The notes under the pieces are model-generated. The model was not told the origin of the DNA and ran no database searches. It saw only the letters and a program-made list of their open reading frames with translations. Shown piece by piece: positions 34,582-43,679 of a DNA stretch of 64,000 nt. The position numbers were made by a program, and so were the translations under genes. The DNA comes from JADLHS01 sp049840435 (GTDB taxonomy: Bacteria; Verrucomicrobiota; Verrucomicrobiia; Limisphaerales; JADLHS01). Positions within the stretch are counted from its first letter, which is position 1; each line of letters opens with the position of its first letter. Location of the stretch: NCBI GenBank assembly GCA_049840435.1, contig JASGKY010000051.1, positions 109,728-173,727 of the forward strand, in the 5' to 3' direction.

Positions 34582-34932
34582 ATGAACATTTCTGCCCTCC
34601 AATCCCAATCGCACCTTCAGGCGGCGGACACGCCGTTCGATCAGCTCGCGAAGAACCCCAAGTTCAGCGAGACGGAGAAGGTCTCCGAAGCAGGCCGGCA
34701 GTTTGAGGCCATGCTGTTGCGCCAGATTTTGACGGAAGCAACGAAGACGGCTTTCAAATCCACGATGAACCCCGAGTCGTCGAGCACCGGAATTTACCAG
34801 GACATGATCACGAACAATCTGGCCGACCAGATGAGCCGCGCGGGCGGCATCGGGTTGAGCCGGGTTTTGAACCAGCAATTGCAGCACGAACTTAAGACGG
34901 ATTCCAAGGCGGAAGCCACCCCCAAAGTATGA
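34582..34932 (+). CDS. flgJ: Rod-binding protein FlgJ, N-terminal domain only
   Basis: 116 residues corresponding to the rod-binding half of FlgJ: KVSEAGRQFEAMLLRQILTE, then PESSSTGIYQDMITNNLADQ and MSRAGGIGLSRVLNQQL. This domain caps the growing rod in the periplasm. The C-terminal muramidase domain of gammaproteobacterial FlgJ is absent, as in many phyla, so a separate lytic enzyme must open the cell wall; none is seen in the window. Its end overlaps the flgN start by four bases (ATGA), indicating coupling. Confidence 0.88.
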   Translation: MNISALQSQSHLQAADTPFDQLAKNPKFSETEKVSEAGRQFEAMLLRQILTEATKTAFKSTMNPESSSTGIYQDMITNNLADQMSRAGGIGLSRVLNQQLQHELKTDSKAEATPKV

Positions 34933-35429
34933 ATGACGCCCTTGAAAAATTGATTCAAGCCCTGCGCGAAGAGCTCCAGCAATACGGCGAGATGCTGGCG
35001 CGCTTGGATCAGCAGCAGGAATGTGTGATGACCCGCCGCTCCGAGGAATTGCTCGAAGCCACCGGCGGCATCGAGGTCCAGAGCCAGGCGATGCACTCGT
35101 CCCGCCACAGCCGGGTGGAGTTGCAGGCCGAGGTGGCCCGCGCGGTTGGGTTGCCCGGCGATGCGCCGTTCGCGGACATCATCCCCAAGCTGCCGGAAAA
35201 TTACCGCCCGCTGGTGCAGGCGTTGATCCAGGAAAACAACGAATCGCTCGGGCGCATCCATCAGCGTTCGCGGCAAAATCACATCATGCTCTGTCGCTCG
35301 CTCGAGATGATGAGCCGGTTGATCGGCAATCTCGTCCCCGGCAGCAACACCAGTCCGGTTTACACGGACAAGGGCAGCGTCAATTCCGGGACGTTCCCGG
35401 CACACGCGATCTATCAGGCGATGGGTTGA
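34929..35429 (+). CDS. flgN: Flagellar export chaperone FlgN
   Basis: 166 residues, largely helical. FlgN is the cytosolic chaperone of the hook-filament junction proteins FlgK and FlgL, and both partner genes follow directly. Family features are the N-terminal heptad helix LEKLIQALREELQQYGEMLA, the LLEATGGIEVQSQAM segment, and the central LVQALIQENNESLGRIHQRS and HIMLCRSLEMMSRLI, where FlgN proteins show the long anti-parallel helices. Sequence identity is always low in this family, so the call rests largely on position, size and helix pattern. Confidence 0.75.
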   Translation: MNDALEKLIQALREELQQYGEMLARLDQQQECVMTRRSEELLEATGGIEVQSQAMHSSRHSRVELQAEVARAVGLPGDAPFADIIPKLPENYRPLVQALIQENNESLGRIHQRSRQNHIMLCRSLEMMSRLIGNLVPGSNTSPVYTDKGSVNSGTFPAHAIYQAMG

Positions 35430-35440
35430 GTTTTTGAGTT

Positions 35441-36872
35441 ATGCTCGGTCTTTTCGGCACATTAGGCATGGGAGCGCGGGCGATGAACGCCCAGCGGGCC
35501 GGCGTGGAAGTGGCGGGTCAAAATCTGGCCAACGTCAACAATCCCGCTTACGCCCGCCAACGCGTCTCCATCCAGTCGGCTATCGCCATCCAGAGCGAGA
35601 TGGGGCAGCAGGGAACCGGCGCGGACGCGGTGGCGATCACCAGTATGCGCAGCGCCGTGCTGGACGACCAGATCCAGGCCGAAGCCAGCAATCGCGGGTT
35701 GCTCGAATCCGTCCAGCTCGCGTTGCAATACGCCCAGGCGGCGCTCGGCACACAGATTGACACAACGACCACCAACGCCGAAGGCAGCACTGCCGCGCAA
35801 GGTGTAGGTGGTGCGCACAGTTTGTCCGACAGCTTGAGTGAACTATTCAGCGCCTTCCAAAGCTGGTCCACGAATCCGACCTCCATGGCCGAACGCCAGA
35901 CGTTGCTGATGAAGGCTTCTAGTCTCGCGTTGCAATTCAATCAACTCGACACCCGGCTCGACAACCTGAACGACTCGCTCAACGCCACCATCCAATCCGA
36001 AGTAAGCGTGGTGAACCAGTTGCTCACAGACATTGCCTCGCTGAACCAGAAGATCACCACGGCAGAATCGGCCGCCGGCGCCAACGCTAACGATCTGCGT
36101 GACACGCGGCAGGCCCGCCTCGAAGAGCTGGCCAAATACGTCAACCTAGATCTCGCTCCCGGCAACGGCAGCTCGATCAACATCTCTATCGGCGGCGTTA
36201 CCATGGTCAGTTCCACCCAGGTTACGGATACAGTGGAAGCATACGACGCCGGTGGTGGGCAATACCTCTTGCGGACGACGACCGCCGGCCACCCACTGAC
36301 ACTGACCGGCGGCAGTATTGCCGGCACTATTGATGCCCGGGATGGCGCCATCAGCGATCTAAACAGCAAGATCAATTCATTGGCCTCTCTGTTGATCACG
36401 GAAGTGAACAACGTTCACGCAGCCGGGATCAGTTTGAGCGAGCACGCTGGCGCCGCTTTCTTTACCGGCTCTAACGCGGCCGATATTGGCGTCAATGCTG
36501 CCTTGGTCAATGATCCCACTTTGTTGCAAGCAGCCAGCGCCAGGTGGCGCTTCCGGCAATAACCAGACGGCGCTGGCCCTGGCGCAAATCGCCCAGACAA
36601 CCTATGCCGCCCTCAACAATCAGACCTTCAACCAGTCCTACGGTCAGACCGTGGCGGCGTTCGGGCAGGAATTGTCCTCGGTAAACACCAAACTTTCAGA
36701 TCAGCAAACCGTGGAAAGCATGTTGATGCGGCAGCGTGATTCCATCGGCGGCGTGTCGCTCGACGAAGAAATGACGGATCTGACCCGGTTCCAAAAGGCG
36801 TTCGCGGCCTCGGCCCGGCTGATCACTACGGTGGACGAGATGCTGGATACCGTGGTGAACCTGAAACGATGA
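35441..36872 (+). CDS. flgK: Flagellar hook-filament junction protein FlgK, one frameshift
   Basis: FlgK (HAP1) joins hook and filament. The N-terminal part has LGMGARAMNAQRAGVEVAG and NLANVNNPAYARQRVSI, the axial-protein signature, then the FlgK-specific SLSDSLSELFSAFQSWSTNP. At about 36538-36545 the frame changes: the first reads on to a stop at 36562, the other continues as PGGASGNNQTALALAQIAQ and ends with VSLDEEMTDLTRFQKAFAAS, RLITTVDEMLDTVVNL, the conserved C-terminal helix. Joined length about 476 residues, within the family range. The indel is more likely a sequence error than a real mutation, as both ends are intact. Confidence 0.9.
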
Positions 36873-36912
36873 ACCACCTTTGCGCCAGCCCTAACCCTTA
36901 ACGAAACATTCC

Positions 36913-37844
36913 ATGCGCGTCTCCGCCAACACCTTCTCCGCCACGCTCATTACGCAATTGGGCAACTTGGCTACGAAGCAGGCACGCTTGCAAAGCCAGG
37001 CCGCCACCGGCCAACGGGTCGGTTGCCGGAGGACGATCCCGTCGCATTACGCCGCGTACCTGGATTGCAGACCGAATCCTCCAGCAACAACCAGTATGCC
37101 CGCAACATCGCCCGGATGCTCGAACTGGCACAGGATTCCTACAGCGGTCTCAAATCCGTCAAAACCATCAACGACCGCGCCTCGGAAATCGCCACGCAGG
37201 TGGACGACCTGAAGTCTCCCCAGGAACTGCAATCGCTCGCAAAAGAAGTTACCGAAATGATCAAGCAGGCGGTACGCGTGATGAATTCCACGAACCGCGG
37301 CGATTCCATCTTCGGCAGCACGGTCACGAACCAGCCGCCCTATGCCATGACCCTCGACGCCAATGGCAACATTGTCAGCGTCACGTATTCAGGGCAATAC
37401 CGAGCAGGCAGAAGCGGAAATCTCCGAGAACATCACGCTCACCTCACAGATTGTTGGGGAAAACAGCACCGGCACCGGCCCCCGCAGATTGATCACCGAT
37501 TCGCGCTCAGGGCCGACCTGTTCAATCACCTGATCCAGTTGCAGAACAATCTGCTCAGCGGCAATATCGCCGGGGTAGCCACCGATCGCGTCAATCTCGC
37601 CAGCGACGAGGATAACCTGATTTATCACATCAGTTCCAACGGCGCCATCCAATCGCGGTTGGAAACGACGCGATCTTTCTTGGGCGAACGCAGCACTGCG
37701 CTCCAGAGCCAGGTCTCCACTGAAGTGGACGCCGATCTCGCTCAGACTTTGGTAAAGCTCAGTCAGACTCAAACCGCCTACGAAGCCGCCCTGCAAAGCG
37801 GCGCGCAGACGCTGAATCTGTCGTTGTTGGATTACCTCCGTTGA
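36913..37844 (+). CDS. flgL: Flagellar hook-filament junction protein FlgL, several frameshifts
   Basis: FlgL (HAP3) is the second junction protein, here about 310 residues. The first frame has MRVSANTFSATLITQLGNLA and QARLQSQAATGQRV. At about 37016-37022 the frame shifts to LPEDDPVALRRV and SSNNQYARNIARMLELAQDS. Between about 37388 and 37518 a third frame reads as AEAEISENITLTSQIVGE and GPRRLITDSRSG, then the second frame resumes with LFNHLIQLQNNLLSGNIAGV and ends with the axial C-terminus QTQTAYEAALQSGAQTLNLS, LLDYL. Three indels in one conserved gene, two of them compensating and near GGG runs, point to sequence errors. Confidence 0.85.
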
Positions 37845-38042
37845 TCGCCGGTTTCTAAAGTTTGTTCCTTCGTCACCGCCCCCGTCAGATGGTGGAATTT
37901 TTTCGTTTTCCCGAAAGCTGGTTTTTGCCAATCATTGCAATCTTGCGTCGAAAAAATTCCCCGGCACCATCGCTGTAACGAGACAAACTCCGAGCGCTGG
38001 AGACGCGCTCAGTCCGAGACTACCAAACTAAAGAGACTGCTT

Positions 38043-38471
38043 ATGAAATGTCCGGCATGTAAAAGTCCGTTGCGCGAAAAAGGTGCAAGCGGCATGACTC
38101 TCGATGTTTGTTACGGCGGCTGCGGCGGCATCTGGTTCGATGCAAATGAACTGCAGCGCGTCAGCGCCAAGACCGCGACTGCGTTGCACACCATCTGGCA
38201 GGTACCGGTCGGCACGGTGAACCAGACCGAACCGCGCGTCTGTCCGCGTTGTCCCGATCAGGTGCTCGACCGCAAATGGTTTTCCGATCGGCAGAAGGTC
38301 GAGATTGATCAATGCCCGCAATGCGGCGGCGTCTGGCTGGATGCCGGCGAGTTCACCCGCATCTACGATGAAATCCAAGGCGCGAAAGTAACGCCACCCG
38401 GTTGGGCCACCGCGATGGCGGAAGCCGCGAATCTGGTCAGCCAGAAAACCGGCGGGCGGGCGCAGTTATAA
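38043..38471 (+). CDS. Zinc-ribbon (TFIIB-type, zf-TFIIB family) protein
   Basis: 142 residues with two related zinc ribbons. The first is MKCPACKSPLREKG with CYGGCGGIWFDANEL, the second CPRCPDQVLDRKW with IDQCPQCGGVWLDAGEF. Both show the CPxC plus CxxCGGxWxD pattern of Pfam zf-TFIIB. These small proteins are common but of unknown function. ATG 38043 is chosen because it begins directly with MKCPAC; the frame is open further upstream in a 5' region rich in A. No clear terminator was seen between flgL and this gene, a 198-base gap. Confidence 0.85.
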   Translation: MKCPACKSPLREKGASGMTLDVCYGGCGGIWFDANELQRVSAKTATALHTIWQVPVGTVNQTEPRVCPRCPDQVLDRKWFSDRQKVEIDQCPQCGGVWLDAGEFTRIYDEIQGAKVTPPGWATAMAEAANLVSQKTGGRAQL

Positions 38472-38487
38472 TCTCGCAACGAAACCC

Positions 38488-39528
38488 ATGACCGCCGCTG
38501 CGGCAGCCAAGGGCAAATGGGGGCGACGCCTGTTGCAGGCGTTGGTCATGCTCGTGGCGCTGGGCGGGTTGGTAGCCATCACGCTTTGGGCGACAGCAGC
38601 ACTCTACTTCGATGTCCGCATCGCCTGGCTGCGTGGTCCGCTGGCCGGGGCTTATCTTGGCGTGATTGTCACTCTTTGGGTCGTGATCAAGCCGCGCTGG
38701 CGCGCCGCGCTACTGACCAGTACTGCATTCATCCTTGTGCTGGGCTGGTGGCTGCTGCTGAAACCCTCCAACGACCGCAACTGGATACCGGACCTTGCCG
38801 TCTTGCCCTATGCCGAATTCAGCGGCGACCGTGTCACCATCCATAACATCCGCAACTGCGATTACCGCTCTGAAACCGATTTCGATGTGCGCCATTACGA
38901 TCGGACGTTCAATCTCTCCGACCTGAAAACCGTAGATCTCTACATGGTTTACTGGGGCTCGCCGCTGATGGCGCACACGATGGTGAGCTTTGGCTTTGGT
39001 GATGACCAATACGTCTGCTTCTCCATCGAAACCCGCAAGGAGCAGGGCGAAGGTTACTCCGCGGTGAAAGGTTTGTTCCGTCAGTTTGAGCTCACCTACG
39101 TCATCGCCGATGAACGCGACGTCGTGCGTTTGCGCACCAATTACCGACAGGGCGAGGACGCGTATCTCTATCGCCTGAAAGTCACACCGGAGGCCGCACG
39201 CCAGTTCTTCCTCGAATACATCCACCGCGCCAACAGCCTGCGCATTCAGCCGGAGTGGTACAATGCCGTCACCGACAACTGCACCACCGGCATCCGCACT
39301 CAGCGCGCTGCGGCCGATCGCGCGCCGTGGAATTGGCGCATCTTGGTCAATGGCCTGGGCAATGAACTGCTCTACACGCGCGGCCGCATCGCCACTAACC
39401 TGCCACTCCCGCAAGTGAAGGAGCTCGGCCACATCAACGCCCGCGCCCGCGCCGCTGACCAGAACGAGAATTTCTCCAAGCTGATTCGCGAAGGTCTTCC
39501 CGATCCGAACAGCGCGCCTGCCAAATAA
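38488..39528 (+). CDS. DUF4105-family membrane-anchored periplasmic protein
   Basis: 346 residues. The N-terminal third has two to three membrane helices (LLQALVMLVALGGLVAITLW and ALLTSTAFILVLGWWLLL). The rest matches DUF4105, also called Lnb N-terminal periplasmic domain: NCDYRSETDFDVRHYDRTFN, HTMVSFGFGDDQYVCFSIET, then LKVTPEAARQFFLEYIHR and WYNAVTDNCTTGIRTQ with the conserved Asn-Cys. The conserved Cys and His suggest a papain-like hydrolase fold acting on peptide, amide or lipid substrates in the periplasm; this is inference. It lies between a zinc-ribbon and a PrsW gene with small gaps. Confidence 0.85.
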   Translation: MTAAAAAKGKWGRRLLQALVMLVALGGLVAITLWATAALYFDVRIAWLRGPLAGAYLGVIVTLWVVIKPRWRAALLTSTAFILVLGWWLLLKPSNDRNWIPDLAVLPYAEFSGDRVTIHNIRNCDYRSETDFDVRHYDRTFNLSDLKTVDLYMVYWGSPLMAHTMVSFGFGDDQYVCFSIETRKEQGEGYSAVKGLFRQFELTYVIADERDVVRLRTNYRQGEDAYLYRLKVTPEAARQFFLEYIHRANSLRIQPEWYNAVTDNCTTGIRTQRAAADRAPWNWRILVNGLGNELLYTRGRIATNLPLPQVKELGHINARARAADQNENFSKLIREGLPDPNSAPAK

Positions 39529-39535
39529 TCCCTTC

Positions 39536-40252
39536 ATGCCGGCTTCCTTGAACCTCTGGCAACTGGGCGGAATCGGCATAATCAGCACGCTGCTATGGCT
39601 GCATTATGTGCAACTTAAGGATCGACACCAACCCGAACCCCGCCGCCGTATTCTGCTCGCATTCCTGTTTGGTGTTTTCGCCTGCGGCCTGGCCTGGCTC
39701 GCCTTTTTCACACTCGAACGATTAGGTGTGCCCGGTCTGAATCCCACTGATCACCGGTGGACTGCGGTGTATTGCTTCCTGCTGATCGGACCGATTGAAG
39801 AACTGGCGAAACTGCTGCCCGCCCGATGGTTCGTGTTCCGCTGGCGTGAATACGATGAGCCGATGGATGGCTTTGTCTATTCCGCCGCCATCGCGCTCGG
39901 TTTTGCCAGCGTGGAAAATCTACTCAACTCTACGCATTTGAACTGGCCCGAACAACTGGCCCGCGCAATCGCGCTGCCGCTCACACACGTACTGTTCAGC
40001 GCGGTCTGGGGACTCGGCATCAGCTACGCGCATTTTCATCTGCCGCGCTCGTGGTGGCGCGGCGCATGGCAGCTTGGCAGCGTCCTGCTCGCCATGTTAC
40101 TGCACGGCTTGTATGACTTCCTGCTCTTCGCCTATCAAGCGACCTTCGTCACGAGTGGCTTGGCGCTGGTGCTATGGCTGGTGGTGCTTTGGCGAGTCCG
40201 TATTTACGCGAACCAAGCTTTGGCATCGCGTGTCGCTTTGCCCCATAATTGA
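39536..40252 (+). CDS. PrsW-family intramembrane metalloprotease
   Basis: 238 residues with about seven membrane helices. Conserved PrsW features are IGPIEELAKLLPAR (the EExxK-type motif with two catalytic Glu), MDGFVYSAAIALGFASVEN, ALPLTHVLFSAVWGLG with its His, and MLLHGLYDFLLF with a further His. In Bacillus PrsW starts the intramembrane destruction of an anti-sigma factor. An ECF sigma/anti-sigma pair lies 13 kb downstream, but any relation is speculative. The gene is 7 bases after the DUF4105 gene and likely shares its mRNA. Confidence 0.88.
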   Translation: MPASLNLWQLGGIGIISTLLWLHYVQLKDRHQPEPRRRILLAFLFGVFACGLAWLAFFTLERLGVPGLNPTDHRWTAVYCFLLIGPIEELAKLLPARWFVFRWREYDEPMDGFVYSAAIALGFASVENLLNSTHLNWPEQLARAIALPLTHVLFSAVWGLGISYAHFHLPRSWWRGAWQLGSVLLAMLLHGLYDFLLFAYQATFVTSGLALVLWLVVLWRVRIYANQALASRVALPHN

Positions 40253-40295
40253 ATTTTTCCCTGATTCCCTTGCCGCGAATTTCCTAGTCTTCGCA

Positions 40296-40333
40296 AAAAT
40301 AAAAAAGCCGGACAAGGTTTCCCCCGCCCGGCT
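40296..40333 (-). terminator. Intrinsic terminator of ilvB
   Basis: On the minus strand the stem AGCCGG/CCGGCT (arms at 40306-40311 and 40328-40333, GC-rich loop of 16) is followed by TTTTTTATTTTT (complement of 40294-40305). It lies 24 bases after the ilvB stop. The plus-strand side lacks a good T-run, so it serves mainly the minus strand. Confidence 0.75.
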
Positions 40334-40357
40334 CTTGTGTTTTGAAACTTCGCTAGC

Positions 40358-42255
40358 TTATTGCTTCCAGATCATGTCCGCCACGGTTTTGCCTGCGGGG
40401 ATAAACGGAATGACGTGCGTGCTATAGGGCACCACCACGTCGAGCACATACGGCTCATCGGCATCCAACATGCGTTGGATCGCGGCGCGAAGGTCCTTCT
40501 TGAACATCACACGTTCACACTTCACGCCGAACGACGTGCAAACGCTTCACGTAGTCGGGATAAATCTCTGCGCGGCTCTCGGGATTGCCGAGATACGTGT
40601 GACCACGGTTCCCCGCGTAGAAGTTGTCTTCCCATTGCACCACCATGCCAAGGTGCTGGTTGTTCAAGATGATCGCTTTCGCGGCGATCTTCTCGACCTT
40701 CGCCGTAGCGAGTTCCTGGATGTTCATCAGGAACGAACCGTCACCGTCGATATCGATGACCTGCTTGTCGGGGAACGCCACCTTCACGCCGAGCGCGGCG
40801 GGGAAACCGTAACCCATCGAGCCGAGGCCCAAGCTGCTGACATACTGACGCGGGAACTTGTATTTGTACCACTGCGCCGGCCCACATTTGATGCTGACCG
40901 ACGCCCGTGGTGATGTACGCATCACCCTTGGTCAGATCGTAAAGCTCCTCAATTACCATCTGCTGCAAGATGACTTCACTTTCCTTGCCCTGCATGTGGT
41001 CGATCATGTGATCGCTGTTTGCGATCTCCGGCGTGATGCGGTAGTTGAACGGCGCCTTCTTCTTCCATTCTTCGATCTGCGCGAGCCACGCGGTGTGCTT
41101 CTTGGCCAGCGGCCGCTTGGCGATCATCTTGTTCAAGCGCGTCAACGCGTCCTTGATGTCGCCAACCACAGGCAGATGCGCCTTGCGATTCTTGTTCAAC
41201 TCCGACGCATCAATGTCCACGTGGACGATCGTGCCGGTCTTGCAGAATTCATCGAACTTGCCGGTCACGCGGTCATCGAAACGCACACCAAACGCGAGCA
41301 ACAAATCTGCACCGTCCTTCAACTTCACCATCGGATCGTTGAAGGTCTTTCGCTTTTCGTATTCGCCGTTCACCGCCCAGTTGGCCACAGCCGAACCGTG
41401 CATACCCAACCAGCGCAACGACAACGGGCTGGTTTCCGGGAAGCCGCCCAAGCCCATCAACGTGGTGGTCACGGGAATGTTGCAAGCCTCGGCGAACTTT
41501 TTCAGTTCCGCCGCCGCACCGCTGGTGATGATACCGCCGCCGCAATAAAGCACGGGCCGTTCGGCCTTTTCAATCAAGCCCATGATCTCGTTCAATGCGA
41601 GATCGTCGGCCTTGAGTTCCGGCTGTTTGTAACCGCGCATACCTTTCTTGATCTGCTCGAGTGTCGGCCACACCGGCTGCGCCTTGGCTTGTTGCACGTC
41701 TTTTGGGAAATCAATCACCACCGGCCCAGGGCGACCGGATTGCGCGATGTAAAAAGCTTCCTTCACGATGCGCGGGATGTCGTTGATGTCCGTGACGAGA
41801 TAGCTGTGCTTCACGATGGGCAACGTGACACCGATCATGTCGGTTTCCTGAAACGCACCGCGACCGATCATCGCCTGCGTCACCTGACCGGTGATCGCGA
41901 TCAGCGGACACGAATCCATGTAAGCATCGGCGATAGCCGTAACAAGATTCGTCGCGCCCGGACCACTCGTGCCCATGCACACACCCGCCTTGCCGGTCAC
42001 GCGCGCATAACCTTCCGCCGCGAACGACCCGCCCTGTTCATGACGCGGCAGGATGGTGCGGATCTTGGATTTGGTGAGCGACTGGTGGATTTCCATGCTC
42101 GCGCCGCCGGGATAGGCAAAAATGACTTCCACGCCTTCGCGTTCGAGCGCTTCGACGAAGATGTCGCGGCCAAACATGGCCTTGCCAACCTCGTTGCGCT
42201 TGGTGGCGGTGGGTTTCGTGGCTTTCGCTTTCGCGGTTTCGGATGTTTTACTCAT
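40358..42255 (-). CDS. ilvB: Acetolactate synthase large subunit, two frameshifts
   Basis: This ThDP enzyme makes acetolactate or acetohydroxybutyrate, the first common step of valine, leucine and isoleucine synthesis. The N-terminal ThDP domain has FAYPGGASMEIHQSL with the catalytic Glu region, GVCMGTSGPGATNLVTAIAD and IAITGQV. The middle domain has RVTGKFDEFC. Near 40876-40882 one extra base breaks the frame; the next frame reads AQWYKYKFPRQYVSSLGLGS and MGYGFPAALGVK, then IDGDGSFLMNIQELATA with the ThDP metal site. A second indel near 40535-40545 leads into SFGVKCERVMFKKDL and a normal end at 40358. About 630 residues when joined. No ilvN or ilvC follows. Confidence 0.9.
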
Positions 42256-42290
42256 ACTTTCTTTGGTTAATGACCGGTTCGGCGTATGGA

Positions 42291-42326
42291 CAACAAAAAA
42301 CCCACAGCCGTTTCCAGCCGTGGGTT
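42291..42326 (-). terminator. Attenuator terminator in the ilvB leader
   Basis: Read on the minus strand, AACCCACGGCTG pairs with CGGCTGTGGGTT through 12 base pairs (two of them G-U) closed by a GAAA loop, positions 42326-42299. It is followed by TTTTGTTG (42298-42291). It stands 15 bases after the leader-peptide stop and 36 bases before the ilvB ATG, where it could end transcription before the gene. Confidence 0.8.
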
Positions 42327-42341
42327 CTTGTTAAAATCTTC

Positions 42342-42419
42342 TCAATTTCGACAAGCACCGACGGCCTCGCGTACTACTACGAGGACTACCAGCGCTACTT
42401 GTCGAAGATTGCCGTTCAT
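42342..42419 (-). CDS. ilvB leader peptide (attenuation peptide)
   Basis: A 25-codon open frame with ATG at 42419 and TGA at 42342-42344. Its core reads LRQVALVVLVVVREAV and holds seven Val and three Leu, including the run VVLVVV, which is the pattern of the IlvBN leader peptide IvbL of enterobacteria. Ribosome stalling at Val or Leu codons when these amino acids are scarce would change the folding of the RNA downstream. Its stop codon lies just before the terminator hairpin, and the second half of its frame is inside the pause hairpin. No strong ribosome-binding site is seen; the start codon lies close to the predicted transcription start. Confidence 0.8.
   Translation of the reverse strand: MNGNLRQVALVVLVVVREAVGACRN
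42347..42406 (-). promoter_or_regulatory. Pause hairpin (1:2 structure) in the ilvB leader
   Basis: A perfect 9-base inverted repeat TTCGACAAG/CTTGTCGAA (arms 42398-42406 and 42347-42355) encloses most of the Val/Leu codons. A smaller CCTCG/CGAGG stem lies inside it. In the classic model this hairpin forms while the leader is translated freely. A ribosome stalled at the Val run would prevent it. The bases GGCCGT in its 3' half could instead pair with ACGGCT of the terminator arm, a possible antiterminator. Confidence 0.65.
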
Positions 42420-42430
42420 TTACAGGGCGA

Positions 42431-42460
42431 ATCGTAGCTAAATCGCTGCCAACCGGTCAA
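42431..42460 (-). promoter_or_regulatory. Sigma-70-type promoter of the ilvB leader
   Basis: TTGACC (complement of 42455-42460), an 18-base spacer and TACGAT (complement of 42431-42436). The -35 box matches five of six consensus bases and the -10 box four of six. Transcription would start near 42424, only a few bases before the leader-peptide ATG at 42419. Confidence 0.5.
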
Positions 42461-42543
42461 GGCTTGTTTCCGGCTCGTTCCCATTTAATTCAGGCCAAAA
42501 CCAGCGATTCTGGACAGTCCTACCCGGCAAAATCATGATACCC

Positions 42544-43674
42544 CTAGCCCTTTTTGCCGACTTCACGGACTCCCATGTCCTTGAGCACCGCGCCAACGGC
42601 ACTCACCAACGCTGACATATCCTTGGCATAAAGCCGTCCGATGTTCCCGATGCGGAAGCAGTCCAGCTTGGTCAGCTTGCCGGGATAAATGATGAAGCCT
42701 TTGTCGAACAGGCGCTGATAAAAATCAGCGAAGGCGAACTTTGGGTCTGCCGGATAATGGAACGTCGTGATGATGTAACTCTGCACTTCTGGCGCGAGAT
42801 AGGGACGGAAGCCCAGCGCCTTCATGCCTTCAAGCAGCGTTCGATGATTCTCTGCGTAGCGCTTGCCACGACCCATCACGCCGCCTTCGGCTTCCAATTC
42901 TTTCAACGCCTGATCAAAAGCGAGCAGTGCGTGCGTCGGTGGCGTGAAGCGGAATTGGCCGTCCTTCTCCAAGCCTTGCCATTGCGCCAGCAAATCAAGG
43001 CTTAATGTCCGCGCGCGGCCTGAGGTCTTAAGCAAGGCTTCGCGGCGCGCGAGCACGAAGGCAAAACCCGGCACGCCTTCGATGCACTTGTTCGCTGACG
43101 AAATCAGGTAATCAATGCCTGCCGTCGCGAGTTGCAACGGAATTGCCCCGAAGCTGCTCATGGCATCCACGATGAACTCGCGTCCGTGCCGCTTCACAAT
43201 TTCGCCCATGCGCTCGACGGGATTCAGGATGCCGGCCGTTGTTTCACAATGCACCGCGACGACGTGAGTGATTGCCGTGTCCGCACCCAACGCGCGATCA
43301 ATCGCAGCCAGATCGGGTAACTGATTTTCATCCGAGCGCAGGATGGTGGTCGCGATGTTGTGCCGCGCGGCTATTGTGGCGATGCGTTCGCCATACGCGC
43401 CGTTGATGATGACAAGCAACTTTCCCTCGCGTGGCAGCACTGAACTGATGACGGACTCAACACCGAATGTTCCGCTGCCCTGCATCAGGACCGCCTCGTA
43501 ACCCGCCTCGCGGCTCACGCCGCTGAGTTGCAGCAGACGCTCGCGGATGCTGCGGACCAGCGCGATGAATTGCGGGTCACGCGAGCCCGCGTCGTGCAAC
43601 ATGGCCTGCTTGACCGTGAGGCTTGTGGTCAGCGGGCCGGGCGTGAACAGCAGTTTGTCGGGCGCATTGTTCAT
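42544..43674 (-). CDS. phnW: 2-Aminoethylphosphonate:pyruvate transaminase
   Basis: A PLP-dependent class V aminotransferase of 376 residues. PhnW interconverts phosphonoacetaldehyde and 2-aminoethylphosphonate (AEP), using alanine/pyruvate; in this setting it should run towards AEP. Conserved parts are LLFTPGPLTTSLTVKQAML, GSGTFGVESVISSVLP, THVVAVHCETTAGILNPVER, VDAMSSFGAIPL with the PLP-binding Asp, and LISSANKCIEGVPGFAFVLA with the Schiff-base Lys. The start is a standard ATG. It is the last gene of a three-gene minus-strand operon, 5 bases after the decarboxylase gene. Phosphonatase (phnX) is absent here, which argues for synthesis and not breakdown. Confidence 0.93.
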   Translation of the reverse strand: MNNAPDKLLFTPGPLTTSLTVKQAMLHDAGSRDPQFIALVRSIRERLLQLSGVSREAGYEAVLMQGSGTFGVESVISSVLPREGKLLVIINGAYGERIATIAARHNIATTILRSDENQLPDLAAIDRALGADTAITHVVAVHCETTAGILNPVERMGEIVKRHGREFIVDAMSSFGAIPLQLATAGIDYLISSANKCIEGVPGFAFVLARREALLKTSGRARTLSLDLLAQWQGLEKDGQFRFTPPTHALLAFDQALKELEAEGGVMGRGKRYAENHRTLLEGMKALGFRPYLAPEVQSYIITTFHYPADPKFAFADFYQRLFDKGFIIYPGKLTKLDCFRIGNIGRLYAKDMSALVSAVGAVLKDMGVREVGKKG

Positions 43675-43679
43675 GGAAA

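Noticed and set aside
40858..42270. A 470-codon plus-strand frame opposite ilvB
   Set aside because: Product is a His/Arg/Asp-rich mirror of the ThDP enzyme; no recognisable motif and no initiation signal.
42544..43674. PhnW as part of AEP degradation
   Set aside because: No phosphonatase gene phnX or other catabolic phosphonate gene is in the locus, whereas PEP mutase and the decarboxylase are, so synthesis is the better reading.
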